From Pycnopodia helianthoides (lineage: Eukaryota; Echinodermata; Asteroidea; Forcipulatida; Asteriidae): a stretch of 64,000 bases of DNA. The stretch lies in the NCBI GenBank assembly GCA_032158295.1, contig CM063246.1, positions 10,045,608 to 10,109,607 of the forward strand, read 5' to 3'. Under the pieces are notes generated by a model that worked only from the letters and a program-made list of their open reading frames with translations, was not told the DNA's origin and searched no databases. Below are positions 47,864-60,631 of this stretch, one piece after another. The position numbers and the translations under genes were made by a program. Every line of letters begins with the position of its first letter. The stretch's first letter is position 1.

Positions 47864-50145
47864 GATCCCCCGCACCTCCCTGGGACAATTGAGAAGGCCC
47901 GGAGATACCAGAACTGAAGAGGCTGCCTGTCTTGACAATATCCTCTATCTCTTATCGGTGTCTCCAAACCAAAGTCACAGCCTATACACTGGCCTTGTAA
48001 TATCCAACTTGGAAGTAAAATTCACTCTCCAAACTTAATTTCTGCTTTGTTGGCGAGGAACTTTAGTCAAGCACACCCGTACGCCCGAACTAATCGAAGC
48101 ACCAAGTCAAATTGGCGATGGTCCCATGTATAGCAAAAACGAAATAGAAACGTCTTATCCTCTGTGCCTGGTCGGCTATAAATGTCCTGGAAAAAGAAGA
48201 AGAAGAAGAAAGGTCGTAGCTGGTCAGGCGATTCATTTTGTCATCTTTTGATTGCGTCGTATTGATGACTCAGTGAAACAGACCGTCACTTTTGTACCGG
48301 AAACATGAGTTGTTATGCTCAATTTGTATGATCACCTTGTCAGAGATGACATTTTGTTAGAGAGATGTCATCGGGGCCCAATTTCATGGTGGTGCTTTAT
48401 ATACCACGGAATTCTGCGCTAATTTCACCCAAAAAACACACACGACTCTATGGGCTGTAAACACAGAGTTTCCAGGAGAAGCAGTTCCTTAAAATTGTGC
48501 CCAGGTGTTAACTGGCAGAGCGAGGAAGCATAACCCCCCTGGGAGAGAGGTTGAGCTTCTGGCTGGGGGCGGGGGAACATTACGTGGGGACCGGGGGGAA
48601 CTATCTATTTTTGTGGCGGTTTTGAGTTGAAAGTTCATGCATCTTCAATATTCTGTTGTATGCACGTTGTATTTGTTGTTGCGGGGTACTGTATTTTTAT
48701 GGGCGACTGACTGTGACAACCATCCGAAAGATGATAAGGTGAAACATTCACATGATTCAATATGATGATGAAGTACAGGTATTATTCGCACGGTTAAAAT
48801 GTGAGGTGATATTTTTTACACAATAACCAATATGAGGTACAAACATTCACACAGTTAGGCAATGTCAACTGCCAGATTAGCAACATCTCTTAGGCTTTTT
48901 TCCTCATGAATATTATGTTAGTCGGTTATCTTGGATTATTCCTTTGAACACTGAGTAAAAAATATATGTTTCAAAACGCCTTTTTTAAACCAAAGGGATG
49001 GTGCAAAACAGCCTTGCAATCAAGATCCAGAATTATTACTGAAGTAAAATTGTATTATAATTGTATATATTGATATACAATGTGGCATGGTATTACCAGC
49101 AGAGTGGGGACAGCAGAACAAAGGAACACAAAAGGAACAATACTGTCCTCACATTGGAATTCTTTTTTTCATGTGCTCACGTTTTTTTCATGCGCTTAGT
49201 CTATGGAGAGTGTAAGAGGGACAAAGCGGGAAAGTCCTCACATTGATAGCAATAATGTGTGTATGGGTACAATGTTTAGCCACGAAAGGCTTTTTTTGCT
49301 GCGACTGCGCACACGCATCTGCCAATGCAAAGTCGGATTTAAACGTTCATACTCCATCAAAATGTAAATCAAAATAGACACGCATTAAATTTGCGTTCGT
49401 GGTGCAGAAACGCACGCGTTCACTAATTTGTATACTTCATGCAGTGCAAGGATCCTTTTCTGTTATATATTGATTGATTTTTCCTTGCATTCCTCCCAAT
49501 CTTTTACTGCATATTTTCACTATTTCTTTCCATGAAGTCACTGCCCCTCTCTACATCTCGGTATTCTTTCAAACTTGTGTTATACAGATTTGAAAATAGA
49601 CACACGGTTTTCATCTTCTCTGCAAGTTTGCCATCATTCATTGACAAAAATGTTTATGTTTTAATTTGTCCGGCTACGCATCCGATTAATTTGTACGACC
49701 TTTATTTTATTTTATTTTATTTATTTATTTATTTTTTGACGCAGAAGCGCAATATGATTACGCACTGCACTCCCATTTACACACTGCGGACTGTGATACA
49801 GTGAGAACGCAGAGAGAGAGAGTACATGAACTGTCCACGGGAGTTGATTGGCTACTTAATGAATTGTCTGTTGAATATTCATCAAACCGTGCATTGCCTA
49901 GGGTACATGCCACACCCCTCTGTACACAACGGTCAACAATGCATGCATCGTGAATAGGATCATGTACAGTACATGTACATGTACTTTGTGTAGTAGATCG
50001 CTGGTAACCGTTGTAGTAACGTGCACTTACGGAGTACTTGCGAACCATCGGAAACAACACACATGCTAAATTATTACCTTCGCAAAGTCAGAGGCAGTCA
50101 AGTTCTATACTGAGTAATTGCGAACTAAAACAGAGAGGTATAAAA
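47864..50145. other. Divergent intergenic region between the SLC16-like gene and CFAP90
   Basis: Presumably holds both promoters. A family G fragment lies at 48372-48510 and a TTTTA run at 49704-49735. A pair of RFX-like half-sites lies at 50004-50020. No exon supported; an upstream in-frame TTG extension of the SLC16 ORF lacks an ATG. Confidence 0.45.
50004..50020 (+). promoter_or_regulatory. RFX/X-box-like half-site pair upstream of CFAP90
   Basis: GTAACC and AGTAAC fit the two X-box halves (GTNRCC and RGYAAC), but the spacer is 5 bases, where 1-3 is usual. It is ~126 bp before the ATG of a ciliary gene, the expected place for RFX control. Confidence 0.25.
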
Positions 50146-53100
50146 ATGGAGATTGTCTCGGCAGTTTTGGATGATCTGAGGAAAAAAGCAGGTGATCTTA
50201 ACAGTTATCCTGGTCTAATGGATAATGGTGAACCGATAGCAGCAAAATCGGCGTTTAGTTACGTGCCAACAGTACGAAATGATTCTCCTGACCACACCGT
50301 CTTCAACAGCACAACAAAGGTAAACAAACCAGAAGAATGTAAAGTTCTAGTACTACACTATACAGTAGTACTAGTAGTAATTTTTCTTAACCTACTTCTG
50401 AGTAATAGTAGTTGATGATTAATGGCCTCTTGGTGCCAATTCAGTTCCCATCTAGCCTTTGGACGACTGTTTACTATAAATACTATCCTAAATACAATGT
50501 AGATATATACTATTGACCAGCAGCATTATACTAGTAAGAATGTTTGAATGTAAGTTAAAGGAACATTACAGAATTGGTAAGAAAAAAACTTGTAAAATAT
50601 ACTTTTTGAACATAAAACTTACACTGCCTAATGATGATGATAGTAGAAAACATCCCTTGAAATATTTCTGTCTGAAATGCCATATTTGATGAGAAATGAA
50701 TAAACTAATTTTCCGATTGGAGTTTATCGCTCAGTGAGTGTTTTATTCATTTTTTGAATCTATATGATTTCATGCTAATGTGTAATCGGTTTTTCACTGT
50801 TTTCTCGTGACCCAGATGTCCGATCGATCTCAAACTTCTACAGGTTTGTCAGTTTATGTATATGGTGGATTACATAAAGTGCTTACACTGCCAGCAACTG
50901 TTTTGTTAGCAAAAACCAATTCTGCAATGTTCCTAAAACATGGTACGTCTCTGCTGGAGGTTGGAGAAGAGTGAGATGAGTGAAGCCTGGTTCATACTTC
51001 CTGGGAATGCGAAGCGAATATTGATGTCACAAATTCGCAACGAATAATTCGCAGGGGTTGAGCTGTGTTCAACTCTTGCGAATTATTTGCAGTGAAAACA
51101 GAGTTGTGGCCTCAATATTCGCTTCGCATTCGCAGGAAGTATGAACCGAGCTTTAGACTGAGAGTCTTTCTGTCTCCATGTGTTTTGTTACTCCGACGTT
51201 CGTCCGAGACGATAGCGAAAATACTGTCATAGTTTTAGGAGAATTGTTTTATATGGCCTACAATGTACAAAAATTAAAGGATTACTGGGTGCTCTGGGCA
51301 TGCACAAAAGAAGTTTACTAAATTCCTTTACATTAATTATATAACACTTTGGGTTTTGGCTTTTGGTTTTTGTCTACTGTGACTATTCACAGTTGATATT
51401 CCCAGGATGAACAATTAACATTAAGTGGGAAAGGCTACAGACTCTTGATGTTGTGATAATAGTAACCCTCCATCCTCCCGAAGGTCGGGTTACGACACAG
51501 TACGTGTGTAGTAACCCTTTTACTTGTGCAACTTTGACAAATTCTTGTCATATTTGTGACCAGATTTGCCAAGTTTTTACCACTTTCTAAGAAAACGGAT
51601 TTGATCTTCAATCTGTATTAAAATAAATCAATTTGAAACACTTAAAACATCATAAGAAAAATTGTTTAAAATTGTCCAGACACTGGACGCCAGGTTGTGG
51701 TTTTGAGCCCCGGACCTAGCAACATCTTCACCAATCAAGGTATTACAACATTGGAGATCAAATCTGTGTTCTTAAAATGTGTGCCATAATTTTTAAAAGT
51801 GGTAAAAACTGGGTAAATCTGGTCACTAGTCTGACAAAAATGGTCGAAATTGCACGGACTACCTCACAGACTGTGTCATAATTTTATCCCTGCGGTCTCC
51901 GACCATAGGCTTGGGGGTCACGATAATCGCAACTATGATAATTAAGACATGTGTTTGGCAGCTGTAAGCTTCCTCCATTAGGCATAGATTGGTAATGTGG
52001 TAGTCAGAGTTACTGGACCCCAAAATTGTATTGGCATTGTATTCAGGAAAATTGACCTCTTAGTGTATATATATTTTTTTCAGCCGAGGCCACATTCTAC
52101 GTACGACAGACTCTTCCACAAACAGGAAGGCTACAACAACAAGCTTCATCGATGTGACAGGGAGCATGCAAAGTCTAAAGGTTTAACAGTTAATGATGAG
52201 GTGAGACACATGATCCACGGCTCATAAGTTTAATAACAAAGCCTATTTAACCTTGAGTAGACCCTGAACACCCAGGGCAAACTTATTGTAATAATAATCA
52301 ACTTTTGATGTCTGTTCACGTCCCATTGGCATTTTATGAAAGCTTTGAAACATAGAATTGCTATTATGTCCAGGGGCCCAATTTCATAGGGATGCTTAAG
52401 TAGAAAGTAGCCTATTGCTTACAAATTGTCTGCTTTGCAAAAATAAGCAGGGTACCAGTCACAGATTGTACATGACATGGCATTTTGGCTGGTAACCTTA
52501 TTCGTAAGCATAATTTTGTTGTGCTTAGCTACTTTAGGTAATTGGGCCCAGGTTATTTGAGCAAGGTTCTAACATGTGTAATAGGGGTGTTTACTTGTAT
52601 CAAACTACAAATAAAGGGACATTAAGTACCACAGTGGCCATCACAAAGGAAAACAACGGAGTTTCCATTTGTCATGACAAAGAGTTGATTAAAGGAGGGT
52701 CCGTGATTGGCAGTGGTGTAACCATGCAGAAGGGAGGCAGGAGGGCTGCGGCTCTCCCCCAGTCCCGCTCAGAATCCTTACCCCCTCCCCCTTTTTGCAA
52801 TCCCCAAATTTGATTGAAAAAATGCACAAATGAATGGTTTGATACATTGTATAGTCCCCCCCCCCCCCCAAATTAAGCATTTGTCCTCGCTTGCCCATGT
52901 TGCCCACACCCAAAGTTGAAATTCCCAGCCTGGTAATCATGCTGGATGTTGAAATGTACATTAGTGTGACTACTCTTAATAATTAGGCCTAAGTAAAAAA
53001 CACATTGACAAATACAACCAATATATTAATATTTTGGAAAAGAAAATAGGTTATCCATGATTGCAATATCACATATGGAATGCATTATTACACTTAAAAA

Positions 53101-53961
53101 CCTATTCACATTACTTATTACTTGTGGTCTTTTGAGCAGTAGTGCTCCAGTTGACCTTGAAATAATGTAGTCTTCATTTCAATGCAAACTTCTTCCAGAT
53201 GATGGACTTGTGGAATTAGTAGACAAAATAAACGATGATTCACGGCATTAGTCAGGGAATTTTAGTTGTACATGTATTTAGAAATTGTTATTTCAAAATG
53301 GACACCAAACTTTAAAATTAAGCATTAATTTATGAGTGAGAAGATGTTTTATCAATTTGCTAGAATCCTTATTTGAAAAATAAACATTAATTTTAAATTA
53401 GTCTCAACCCCAAGGGTGATCCCTGTTGTTGTAAAGTTGGGTGCGATCCCAGTTGTGGCAGTTTAAGATTGAATTGCTTCTGGCTGGCACCCCAACTTTA
53501 ATATTGACAAAAAAAGAAGGTCGCAGGTTCAAAATTGCCTTTGTGCACCCTAAGATTGAATTAAAATTTATCCAGTTAGTTTCCCTTAAGTGGTTTATTA
53601 CTTGATAATTTAAGTTCCAGTTGAAAAAAAATGTTCTTCTCAAGTTGTGTTTTTTTGTAAAAACAACAAAAAAGATGAACTTCCTCTGTATTCTGTTGTC
53701 CCCACTTTGTAGTTTACTCCCAGACAAAAGATTTTGAAAAAATGCAATTATTTAAATATATGAATTAATATAAACATTTACCTGTCTGTGTTTACCAATC
53801 AGGAGAAAGAGAAGATCATTCCATCGTTAATGTCGTCAGATTACGGACATCGTTTGGAATCTTTCAACGATCCCCCAGGCCGGGACCATGTCCGCATTGC
53901 GCATGTCCAGACGGAGTTCTACAGCCGGACTGGGATCAATATATCCAACGAGATGCACTGA
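50146..53961 (+). CDS. CFAP90: Cilia- and flagella-associated protein 90 (C5orf49 homologue), 3 exons, complete
   Basis: Exons: 50146-50319, 52084-52200 and 53803-53961, all phase 0, giving 149 residues. Family features by recall of human C5orf49: SAFSYVP at 35-41, a STYD motif at 63-66, KLHRCDREHAKSKGLTVNDE at 78-97 (human KLHRDDREHAKSLGLHVNEE), and a C-terminal SSDYGHR...RIAHVQTEFYSR segment. The protein is small and soluble with no signal or membrane segment; the family is associated with motile cilia and axonemal doublet microtubules. Exon 1 is preceded by AAAA then ATGG, a fair start; upstream in-frame sequence has no ATG. The three intact phases and strong motif match make it very likely functional. 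Confidence 0.92.
50555..50937. mobile_element. TTAA-type MITE, family A, copy 8
   Basis: The left end is intact; the right end has a mutated TTAA (TTCCTAAAA). A short internal deletion removes 'tcacagatttacat'. Confidence 0.9.
50983..51153. mobile_element. Foldback MITE ('aagcctggttcatacttcct' ends)
   Basis: The ends AAGCCTGGTTCATACTTCCT and AGGAAGTATGAACCGAGCTT are inverted repeats, and the rest (GCGAAGCGAATATTGA / TCAATATTCGCTTCGC) also pairs, giving a ~170-bp hairpin element. Confidence 0.8.
51462..51930. mobile_element. Larger foldback element in CFAP90 intron 1
   Basis: The arms pair imperfectly over ~110 bp: GACCAGATTTGCCAAGTTTT at ~51560 against AAAACTGGGTAAATCTGGTC at ~51805. A central loop of ~100 bp separates them. 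Confidence 0.65.
52201..53802 (+). other. CFAP90 intron 2
   Basis: Contains the family G element at 52374-52551 and a C run at 52857-52869; nothing coding. Confidence 0.5.
52374..52551. repeat. Family G repeat with inverted ends
   Basis: Begins GGGGCCCAATTTCATAGGG and ends GGTAATTGGGCCC; the interior has 'cattttggctggtaacctta' and 'gcttagctac'. Probably a MITE. Confidence 0.6.
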
Positions 53962-55203
53962 AGGTCCATTCGCGCTGATAGGTTGACATTAAGACGCCTA
54001 GTAGTGTTGGTGGAACGTCGTGGTTATGGTGGTGAATTTAATATTGGGCGGAGAAAAACTGCGATTCGATCTTGATGACCATGTGCAACTAATTTCATCA
54101 TATCACCTATGGTCTCGTCACGTGTTAATGGGCTCATTTTCAGATCATTTCCTGCAACGATACAAGCCAATCACAGCGAAGATACTTGTAGATGTCTTTG
54201 GCATCATGAAGACACGCAATGTTTAATGCACCAGTGCACTCGCCCCTTCACAGTCATATGTGAATTAAAATTACTAAGTCAATTATTCTATGTTAGCTCT
54301 AAATACTAGGAATCTCAATCCTGTGTTTTATATGGTTTTAAAATTGCTTTTCAAAACAGTCGATGCAGTTCCTACTTATCGAAACTGAGGATGGACTTGT
54401 TGCTTGCAACAATTCAGATGTACTACAAGTACATCAACTGGTGTTTGTTTACAAGGTGATATTGTGATATCTCAAGATTATAGACCTTTGTTTTGCGACA
54501 TCACAGCCGTTTGTTTTGCCACTCTTTTGGCAAAAGTATGGACGGCCTTCAATGCATCCAGGAAGAAATTAACAAAATTATATTTGAATGCAAATGCTAT
54601 CAAATTAACCATATGATATCACGGATAAATCAACTGTGCTGCCCCTAACACTAACAGGGCTCAAATTTACAAATTTTGTAGTCGGGCCAGCAAACTTAGG
54701 ACCTACCAAGTCTGGCGGTTCTGTGTTTTTCAGTTGAGTAATAATACCTCACTGTGTAATATCTTGAACAAAATTTATGTTCAAAAGCTGTCTTTGAGTC
54801 TGTTAATTATCTTTTTACCCTGTTGAGTATCAAAGTACATGTATACTTGCTCATAAGACAAATGAGTTCAATCTTCTCTTGTTCAAATGAAAACAGATGT
54901 AGACAGTTCTGTCTCATTTGGATTCTGGCCTTGAAAAAACACATTCTGGTCTGGTAAAAAATTTGAGCCGCAAACCCTGCAGACCTTTGGATTTTTACTC
55001 AAGTTCAAGCCCCTGCTCAAGAAAGAGTTAAAATATTCCTCTTTTTAAAACAGTTTTATATGTTTTTGTTCAAAAGGACAAATTTACGTCAACCCAGTAA
55101 CACATTTTGTGATACTCAAGACAGCCGGTAAACAATCATGGTCGATGTTTGTAAACAAAAAAAAAGGTCTATTGCAGGTCTGAAGATGTAAAGGTTAGTT
55201 TGT
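53962..55203 (+). other. CFAP90 3' UTR and intergenic
   Basis: An ATTAAA near 54264 is a possible poly(A) signal. ORFs up to 70 codons have no motifs. Confidence 0.35.
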
Positions 55204-55597
55204 TTAAAGGAACATTACAGAATTGGTAAGAAAAAAACTTGTAACATATACTTTTTGATCACAGATTTACATAAAACTTACACGGTCTAATGATGATGAT
55301 AGTAGAAAACATCCCTTGAAATATTTCTGTCTTAAATGCCATATTTGATGAGAAATGAATAAACTCATTTTCCGATTGGAGTTTATCGCTCAGTGAGCGT
55401 TTTATTCATTTGTTGAATCTATATGATTTCATGCAAATGTGTAATCGGTTTTTCACTATTTTTTCGTGACCCAGATGGCCGATCGATCTCAAACTTCTAC
55501 AGGTTTGTCAGTTTATGTATATGGTGGATTACATAAAGTGCTTACACTGCCAGCAACTGTTTTGTTAGCAAAAACCAATTCTGTAATGTTCCTTTAA
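55204..55597. mobile_element. TTAA-flanked MITE, family A, copy 9
   Basis: Complete copy, same orientation as copies 1-3 and 8, with TTAA at both edges. Confidence 0.92.
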
Positions 55598-56192
55598 GTT
55601 TAAAATGGTATACAACAGGTATGTAGTCATCTCCATTGACAACAGTAACCTTCAAAGAGGTGCATTGTAACAAGGGTATATGACACAAACATGTAGCTGT
55701 GCCGTATTTAATAATTGCTGCTCATTACACAAATTTGCTAAGCAGGAAAACAGTTTTTTTATCCAAAACACCAGATTGCATAGTGCCTTTAACTTGAGTC
55801 CCCTGCTAATATCTGGTAAGCATAAATTTCTGCTTACCATCTATTCTGAAATTTGGCCCTGGTGATAGAACTGTTAAATGACATTTTTATGTTAAGAAAC
55901 AACTGTTCATTAGAAAACTATAGAAACACCTTATTGCATGGAATCATTGTTGATTTACAGTGTTTGTATCTTGACCCACTAAATTGTGTTTGTAAATGCC
56001 TTGTTAATGGCCCTTTGCAGGTCAGCCATTTGCGTGTAGAGCTTTGAATTAGGGACAGCAGTGAATAGAAGCATTATGTAACTCTGTATTGTCACGGTGA
56101 TGTAATGACACTTTCATCCAAACAGATACATCAACACAATACAATTGATACATGAAGTCGAGGCTCTACACGCAGATATGTGACAGTAGTGA
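55598..56192. other. Intergenic with family G fragment
   Basis: The 55720-55860 part carries 'tttgctaagcag' and 'ctggtaagcataaatttctg' typical of family G. No gene supported. Confidence 0.4.
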
Positions 56193-56247
56193 ATAGAGAC
56201 CGATGCTGGTCTAAGTGTCCTTAAAAATGTTAATTTCCTTCTTGAAG

Positions 56248-56339
56248 ATCGAGATGTGTCCAAGATTATGAAGGAGGATGACACGGATGAGGAGAAAAGA
56301 AGACTTCTGTCCCTGTTTTCTTCTGAGTTGACATGTTAG
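56248..56339 (+). CDS. Candidate terminal coding exon of an unidentified gene
   Basis: After a pyrimidine-rich tract and AG at 56246-56247, a frame reads DRDVSKIMKEDDTDEEKRR then LLSLFSSELTC and TAG at 56337-56339. The charged, leucine-ended composition looks protein-like, and an AATAAA follows near 56547. The frame is open back to 56193, so the exon could start earlier. I cannot link it to CFAP90 (whose stop is at 53961) or to any other exon. Confidence 0.3.
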
Positions 56340-56615
56340 CGAGAGAATAGTCTCATATTATTTGAAGAACATTGTGTATCGTTATATTCTTGTAAGATTT
56401 TATAGAGCACAATCTTTCATTTTCTACTCTTAAGATAAATCTGAATGGTTCTTCATAGATAACTGCACACAATTAACGGTTGTAATCCTTATCAAGTGAT
56501 TATTTTGTATTTAAATGTAATGTACATAATGTAAATGTACATAAATGTAATAAAATAGTTTGACTTTGTTTTGTATAGAAATTGCTTGTGGCTTGAATGT
56601 TTTATTTGCTGTTAA

Positions 56616-56905
56616 ATTTGCATCAGGGATAAAGAATTTTTACTTGTGCTTTACCCTGTTATGTGAAAGCACTGCATACTCAGTACAAACAAAAAACCCC
56701 AAACATGCATACTACGCTTACTCGTGTAGGATTCGAAACCACTAAACCACCGAGAGTGCCCGCGGTGATAAGAGGCCACTTCGGAATCCTGTATGTTAGC
56801 AGCAGGTACCTCAACAATTTAGCAGATGTAATAATTGCATCGGAGAAAAGGATATGATTTGTGTTTTACCCTACACCCCCGAGTGTTAAGCACTGCATAC
56901 TAACT
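56616..56905. repeat. Family H repeat, copy 1
   Basis: Has AATTTGCATCAGGGATAAAG at one side and repeated 'aagcactgcatact' near both sides. Related sequences are at about 61080-61320 and 62226-62400. Confidence 0.5.
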
Positions 56906-57283
56906 CAGTGCTTAAATGTTATCGCTTTTTTAGTGCCCCAAGTCGAAATCCACTTTTAAATTTTGCCCACAGTTGTCATCAAATACTAATTGGTCATCAA
57001 ATACTAATTGGTCTAAACTACAGTGCTCATCGTACCTTTCGAAGAGCTCTAAGGAAACCCAACATCGAAAGTGGTTTGAAATTGTGGAGGTTAAATTTCA
57101 GTGGAATGTAATTTTTTTTTTATTGTTAATCTTGTCCGGCTATTTGTCTTTTGCCGCTGAGTAGATTTGGAAAATTCAAGAGACTACTAAGTTCTGATGG
57201 GAATTTGTCCTGCTGTATGTATCTACCACTTCAGAATAGATAGGACAAAGTCAGTGGTGTTTGAACTTTGCATGGTGTGGAAA
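56906..57283. other. Intergenic
   Basis: A small direct repeat ('catcaaatactaattggt' twice) is at 56976-57013. Otherwise nothing recognised. Confidence 0.4.
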
Positions 57284-57411
57284 ATAAGAATAACTACAAA
57301 TGTTAAACTTGCGGGTACAACCATGAGTAAAAATCTCTCTCGGGAGAAGTATTGGCTCTGGTGTGGTCTCGGCGTTTCAAACAGTATACTCTGCTCGTCT
57401 TTAGGAGAATG
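57284..57411. repeat. Partial relative of the 16153-16381 foldback element
   Basis: Shares AAACTTGCGGGTACAACCATG with the arm of the element at 16153, and TTTCAAACAGTATACTCTGC, the reverse complement of that element's loop. Only one arm is clear. Confidence 0.6.
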
Positions 57412-58423
57412 CTGACAAAGTCAATTAAGGGACTTTTTCTTTCGCTTATTGGATCCAGAGACTTCTAGAATTATCTTGAGTGGTGCGGAGTGAGACATCA
57501 TTGGTCTCAACGTTTTCGACTAGCCTGCTCTAGTAGTCATCATCAGGCGATTGAAGAATGTTTGAGATGGTTGTCTCTATACGGGCAGAGTTTGAATCCA
57601 GTTGAATTGAGCGCTGCTTTATTACTTTGCTGATTAATGATGAATTCAGTGTTATCATGCTTAAATGGGCTCTTAACCCACCAGTTACAGCACGCGTGGT
57701 CTCCATAGATATGATACAGAGGGAGGGTGTGCGTTTGCAGTGGGAGAGTTCATAATTCCATGTACAGCCACAGGCCTTAATCATGACGACACAGCCCCTT
57801 TAACCAGTGTAATTTCATCAGGTTTGGTCATCATAATTTGGTTTAAAACCACATGCGTTTGTCACACTGCCTTCTCAAGGCATGTTTTCATTGAAAAACT
57901 AACAAGTTAGTCTATGATAAATTTCTTAACAACTGACGGTGAGGTTAAATAAACCTGCTCTACGAAAATCAATACCGTGTCATCTCTGGGCAGTAATGCT
58001 TCAATCTATCACTTGATGATAATGTCACTGACAAATACAAGAGTGAGAGTCACTGCTGACAAAAAAAACATCTGAAAGTAGCATCCACTTTGGGGGTTAT
58101 GTTGAAATGCTGGTACGTCAACCTCACAGTAACCCCTAGAGTTATAGACTGCAATGAGTTTCCTCAGAGCTAGAGAAGAAGACAGATGAGCATGATTTCC
58201 GTTTAAATTTGAAGAAAATAACGGTTACTTTTTTACAACAGGCAGACATGAAAAGCACGTGTTCAGATAAAAGTCTGAAATTTCTCATCCCTTTGAATAG
58301 TTACAAATACAGCGGCAAACAAGTGCTCATAGGGATATAACATATGCTGTTATGCCCCAACCCAATGGTGCAAAGTGATCATGGCATTCTCGAGTAGCCA
58401 ATCCAATGGACACTGAGCAGAGC
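57412..58423. other. Intergenic, no gene supported
   Basis: The 57530-57784 minus frame (84 codons) is motif-free. I see nothing else. Confidence 0.35.
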
Positions 58424-58625
58424 TGCCAAATCTCCCTGATTCTGTTGATTTTGCAGAAAGTTCCCTGAAATTAAACCAATCTTTCCATGTTTTGACGAAG
58501 AAATATGAAAATCTCCCCAATTATGGAAACCTTTTTCCCCATTATGTTGAATGTAATTATAAATATCGTGCTGCTTGTTGGACAATATCTCCCTGATTGT
58601 AAGATGCAGATGTTGCCAGCTTGTA
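58424..58625 (+). repeat. Dispersed repeat family F, copy 2
   Basis: Partner of 3074-3277; see that entry for shared blocks. Confidence 0.6.
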
Positions 58626-60631
58626 TCTTAGGAGGAAATTTAATCCAAGAATTACAGAGTCAAGGGTGAAGAGCAACACTGGCTGGCCATAATTGTTGAG
58701 GGTTTCAAGTGCAGAGAGTATACTGTGGCGAGTGGGAAGATTTTAAACGTTCCCCTTGGAAAGAAATTAGTATTGATATTTACCACTTGAGAGGGGTTAA
58801 GGGTTTTGAGATGAAGTGGTCTATGTATACACCCATTTGGAACTCTGAGGTGATCCCATATTTCTGGAGTAGAATGAAACATCTTTGGCTGTGGCTCTGG
58901 GTGTTTGAATTATTGGCAGATGCGGTGGTTAAGCCGTTACACTGGAGCCAAAGGCATAGGTTTGGACAAATTCTTGAGTATTTATTTACTACTACTGTGA
59001 ATCTCAGGTTGTCCTGTATTCAGGAATTAACCTGTGCGACGAGGGGGGGGGGTGTGAATACACCCAGTTACTTTCTTAGTCCCCCTCAATTTTTCCCTTA
59101 TGGCCCAAATTGAACTTAATCCCTAACCATTGCTCCCATGTTAATGCAATTATGTTTGCACTCACCAGCTCAAGAATAACGCTGGTGTAAGTCTGTCATT
59201 GTTGTGGCGATTCAATGCATTTTCAGCAGTACAAAATTACATTTTAGAATAATATTTGCCCCCTTAACTTTAAGCTCCCCCCAGATTAACAGGTCTGGTG
59301 CCGTCGCTGCCTGCATTAATAGGGTGATGTAAAAAAAGACTCACATTTTGAGTGTTTGTCTTCTTTAGCCTTGTACAAGGCTTGACTGCAAGAGTCAAAA
59401 GGTCAGGCCATTTACACCACAGGTCATTTTGATCGATAAGCAGTTTGAAACGGATGTTTTTTTTCATTACGGTGAAGAATCTGCAAATGAAAGTACCGCT
59501 AATGGCCTTTAGCAATGGCTAAAGACTGTCGTGTTTGACTTGAGTGCTGTATGACCAGGGCTGTGATTGTACGTTGGGCGGTTGGCAACGGTTATGAAGA
59601 ATCTGTCACACGGTTCGTTGACTAATTGCCTTCTTCATATTCTTTAAGTGTCTGTTGCTTCGTTGACACTGTTAGTGTTCTACTGCATAGTGGTGTACGT
59701 ATCCGCAGACTCTGTAGACTAGCCATAGTCACTCAGAGAACACATTCTTCCAGATATATTTTGTTGGCATTCTTGGGCCCACAATTATTCCTCTTTTTTG
59801 GGGGGGGGGGGCAATTTCATTTTACTTTGTGGAAACCCCACAACCCCTTTCCCTCTTTTCAGGAATTATTAACTAAGCCTTGGTACAAATTGGCACTATC
59901 AGACACCAACCAAGGAGTGAATTAAGTCTCTGTTTATATTGTCTTTAGCTGGTTCTATTTGATGCTGGACATTTCAAAACTGATGTACTGAGCAAGATAA
60001 GGCAATCACAAACATCTTGGTATCAATTAGCATAATATCACTACTGGTCAGATGATGCCTAGCTCTAAATTGACAAGTCGACAAGTAATTTTCCTTGATT
60101 TTATTACATTTCCTTCCCAAAAGTTGTTTTTGTCATGAGATAAAGTTAGTTTCCAGAACATACTGACTACATGTTTAACATTTACACCAACAACCCTTGT
60201 TAAAATAATCAGCATACCAAACATTTTCACTTTTAAATACAAAAAACACAACATGTAAAAAGTTTATACACAAGTAATAGGCCCCCTATACATAAATATA
60301 CATTGAATGGATACTGTGAGTGCATTGTACTTATAAACAGAATTTACTGAGTGGATGTAAGTAGGAAACTTTCTTATAAAACAAGTGTGAACCAGAAAAA
60401 TATTGACATTATTTGGCAACAGATTCTAAACTGACAAAAGTTTTGACAAAGATTGCCAAAACAACACGGGCAGGAAAGGATAACCTAATCTTCACATGAA
60501 GTGGTTCAAATTGCATAACTTTGGGTATTTGGCCTGAATTCCTTTCTCTATGATTTAACCAACCCTTTTAGGCCTCTAGTAGACACTCTAAATACACATC
60601 AAAGTAAATCTTGATAAATTCTAGTTAACTG
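58626..60631. other. Intergenic, no gene supported
   Basis: A 134-codon frame (58709-59113) is Trp-rich, has no motif or splice context and is not called. G runs are at 59043-59051 and 59801-59810. Confidence 0.35.

Larger units (their letters stand above)
50320..52083 (+). other. CFAP90 intron 1
   Basis: Holds three transposon-like elements (50555-50937, 50983-51153 and 51462-51930) and no extra exon. Confidence 0.6.

Noticed and set aside
47864..47938. N-terminal extension of the SLC16-like protein
   Set aside because: The frame is open but its first candidate start is TTG; the ATG at 47863 lies 11 codons before the family signature DGGWGW, as is usual.
58709..59113. 134-codon plus-strand ORF, Trp-rich
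   Set aside because: No domain, no splice sites that link it to other exons, and runs into a G homopolymer; likely chance.
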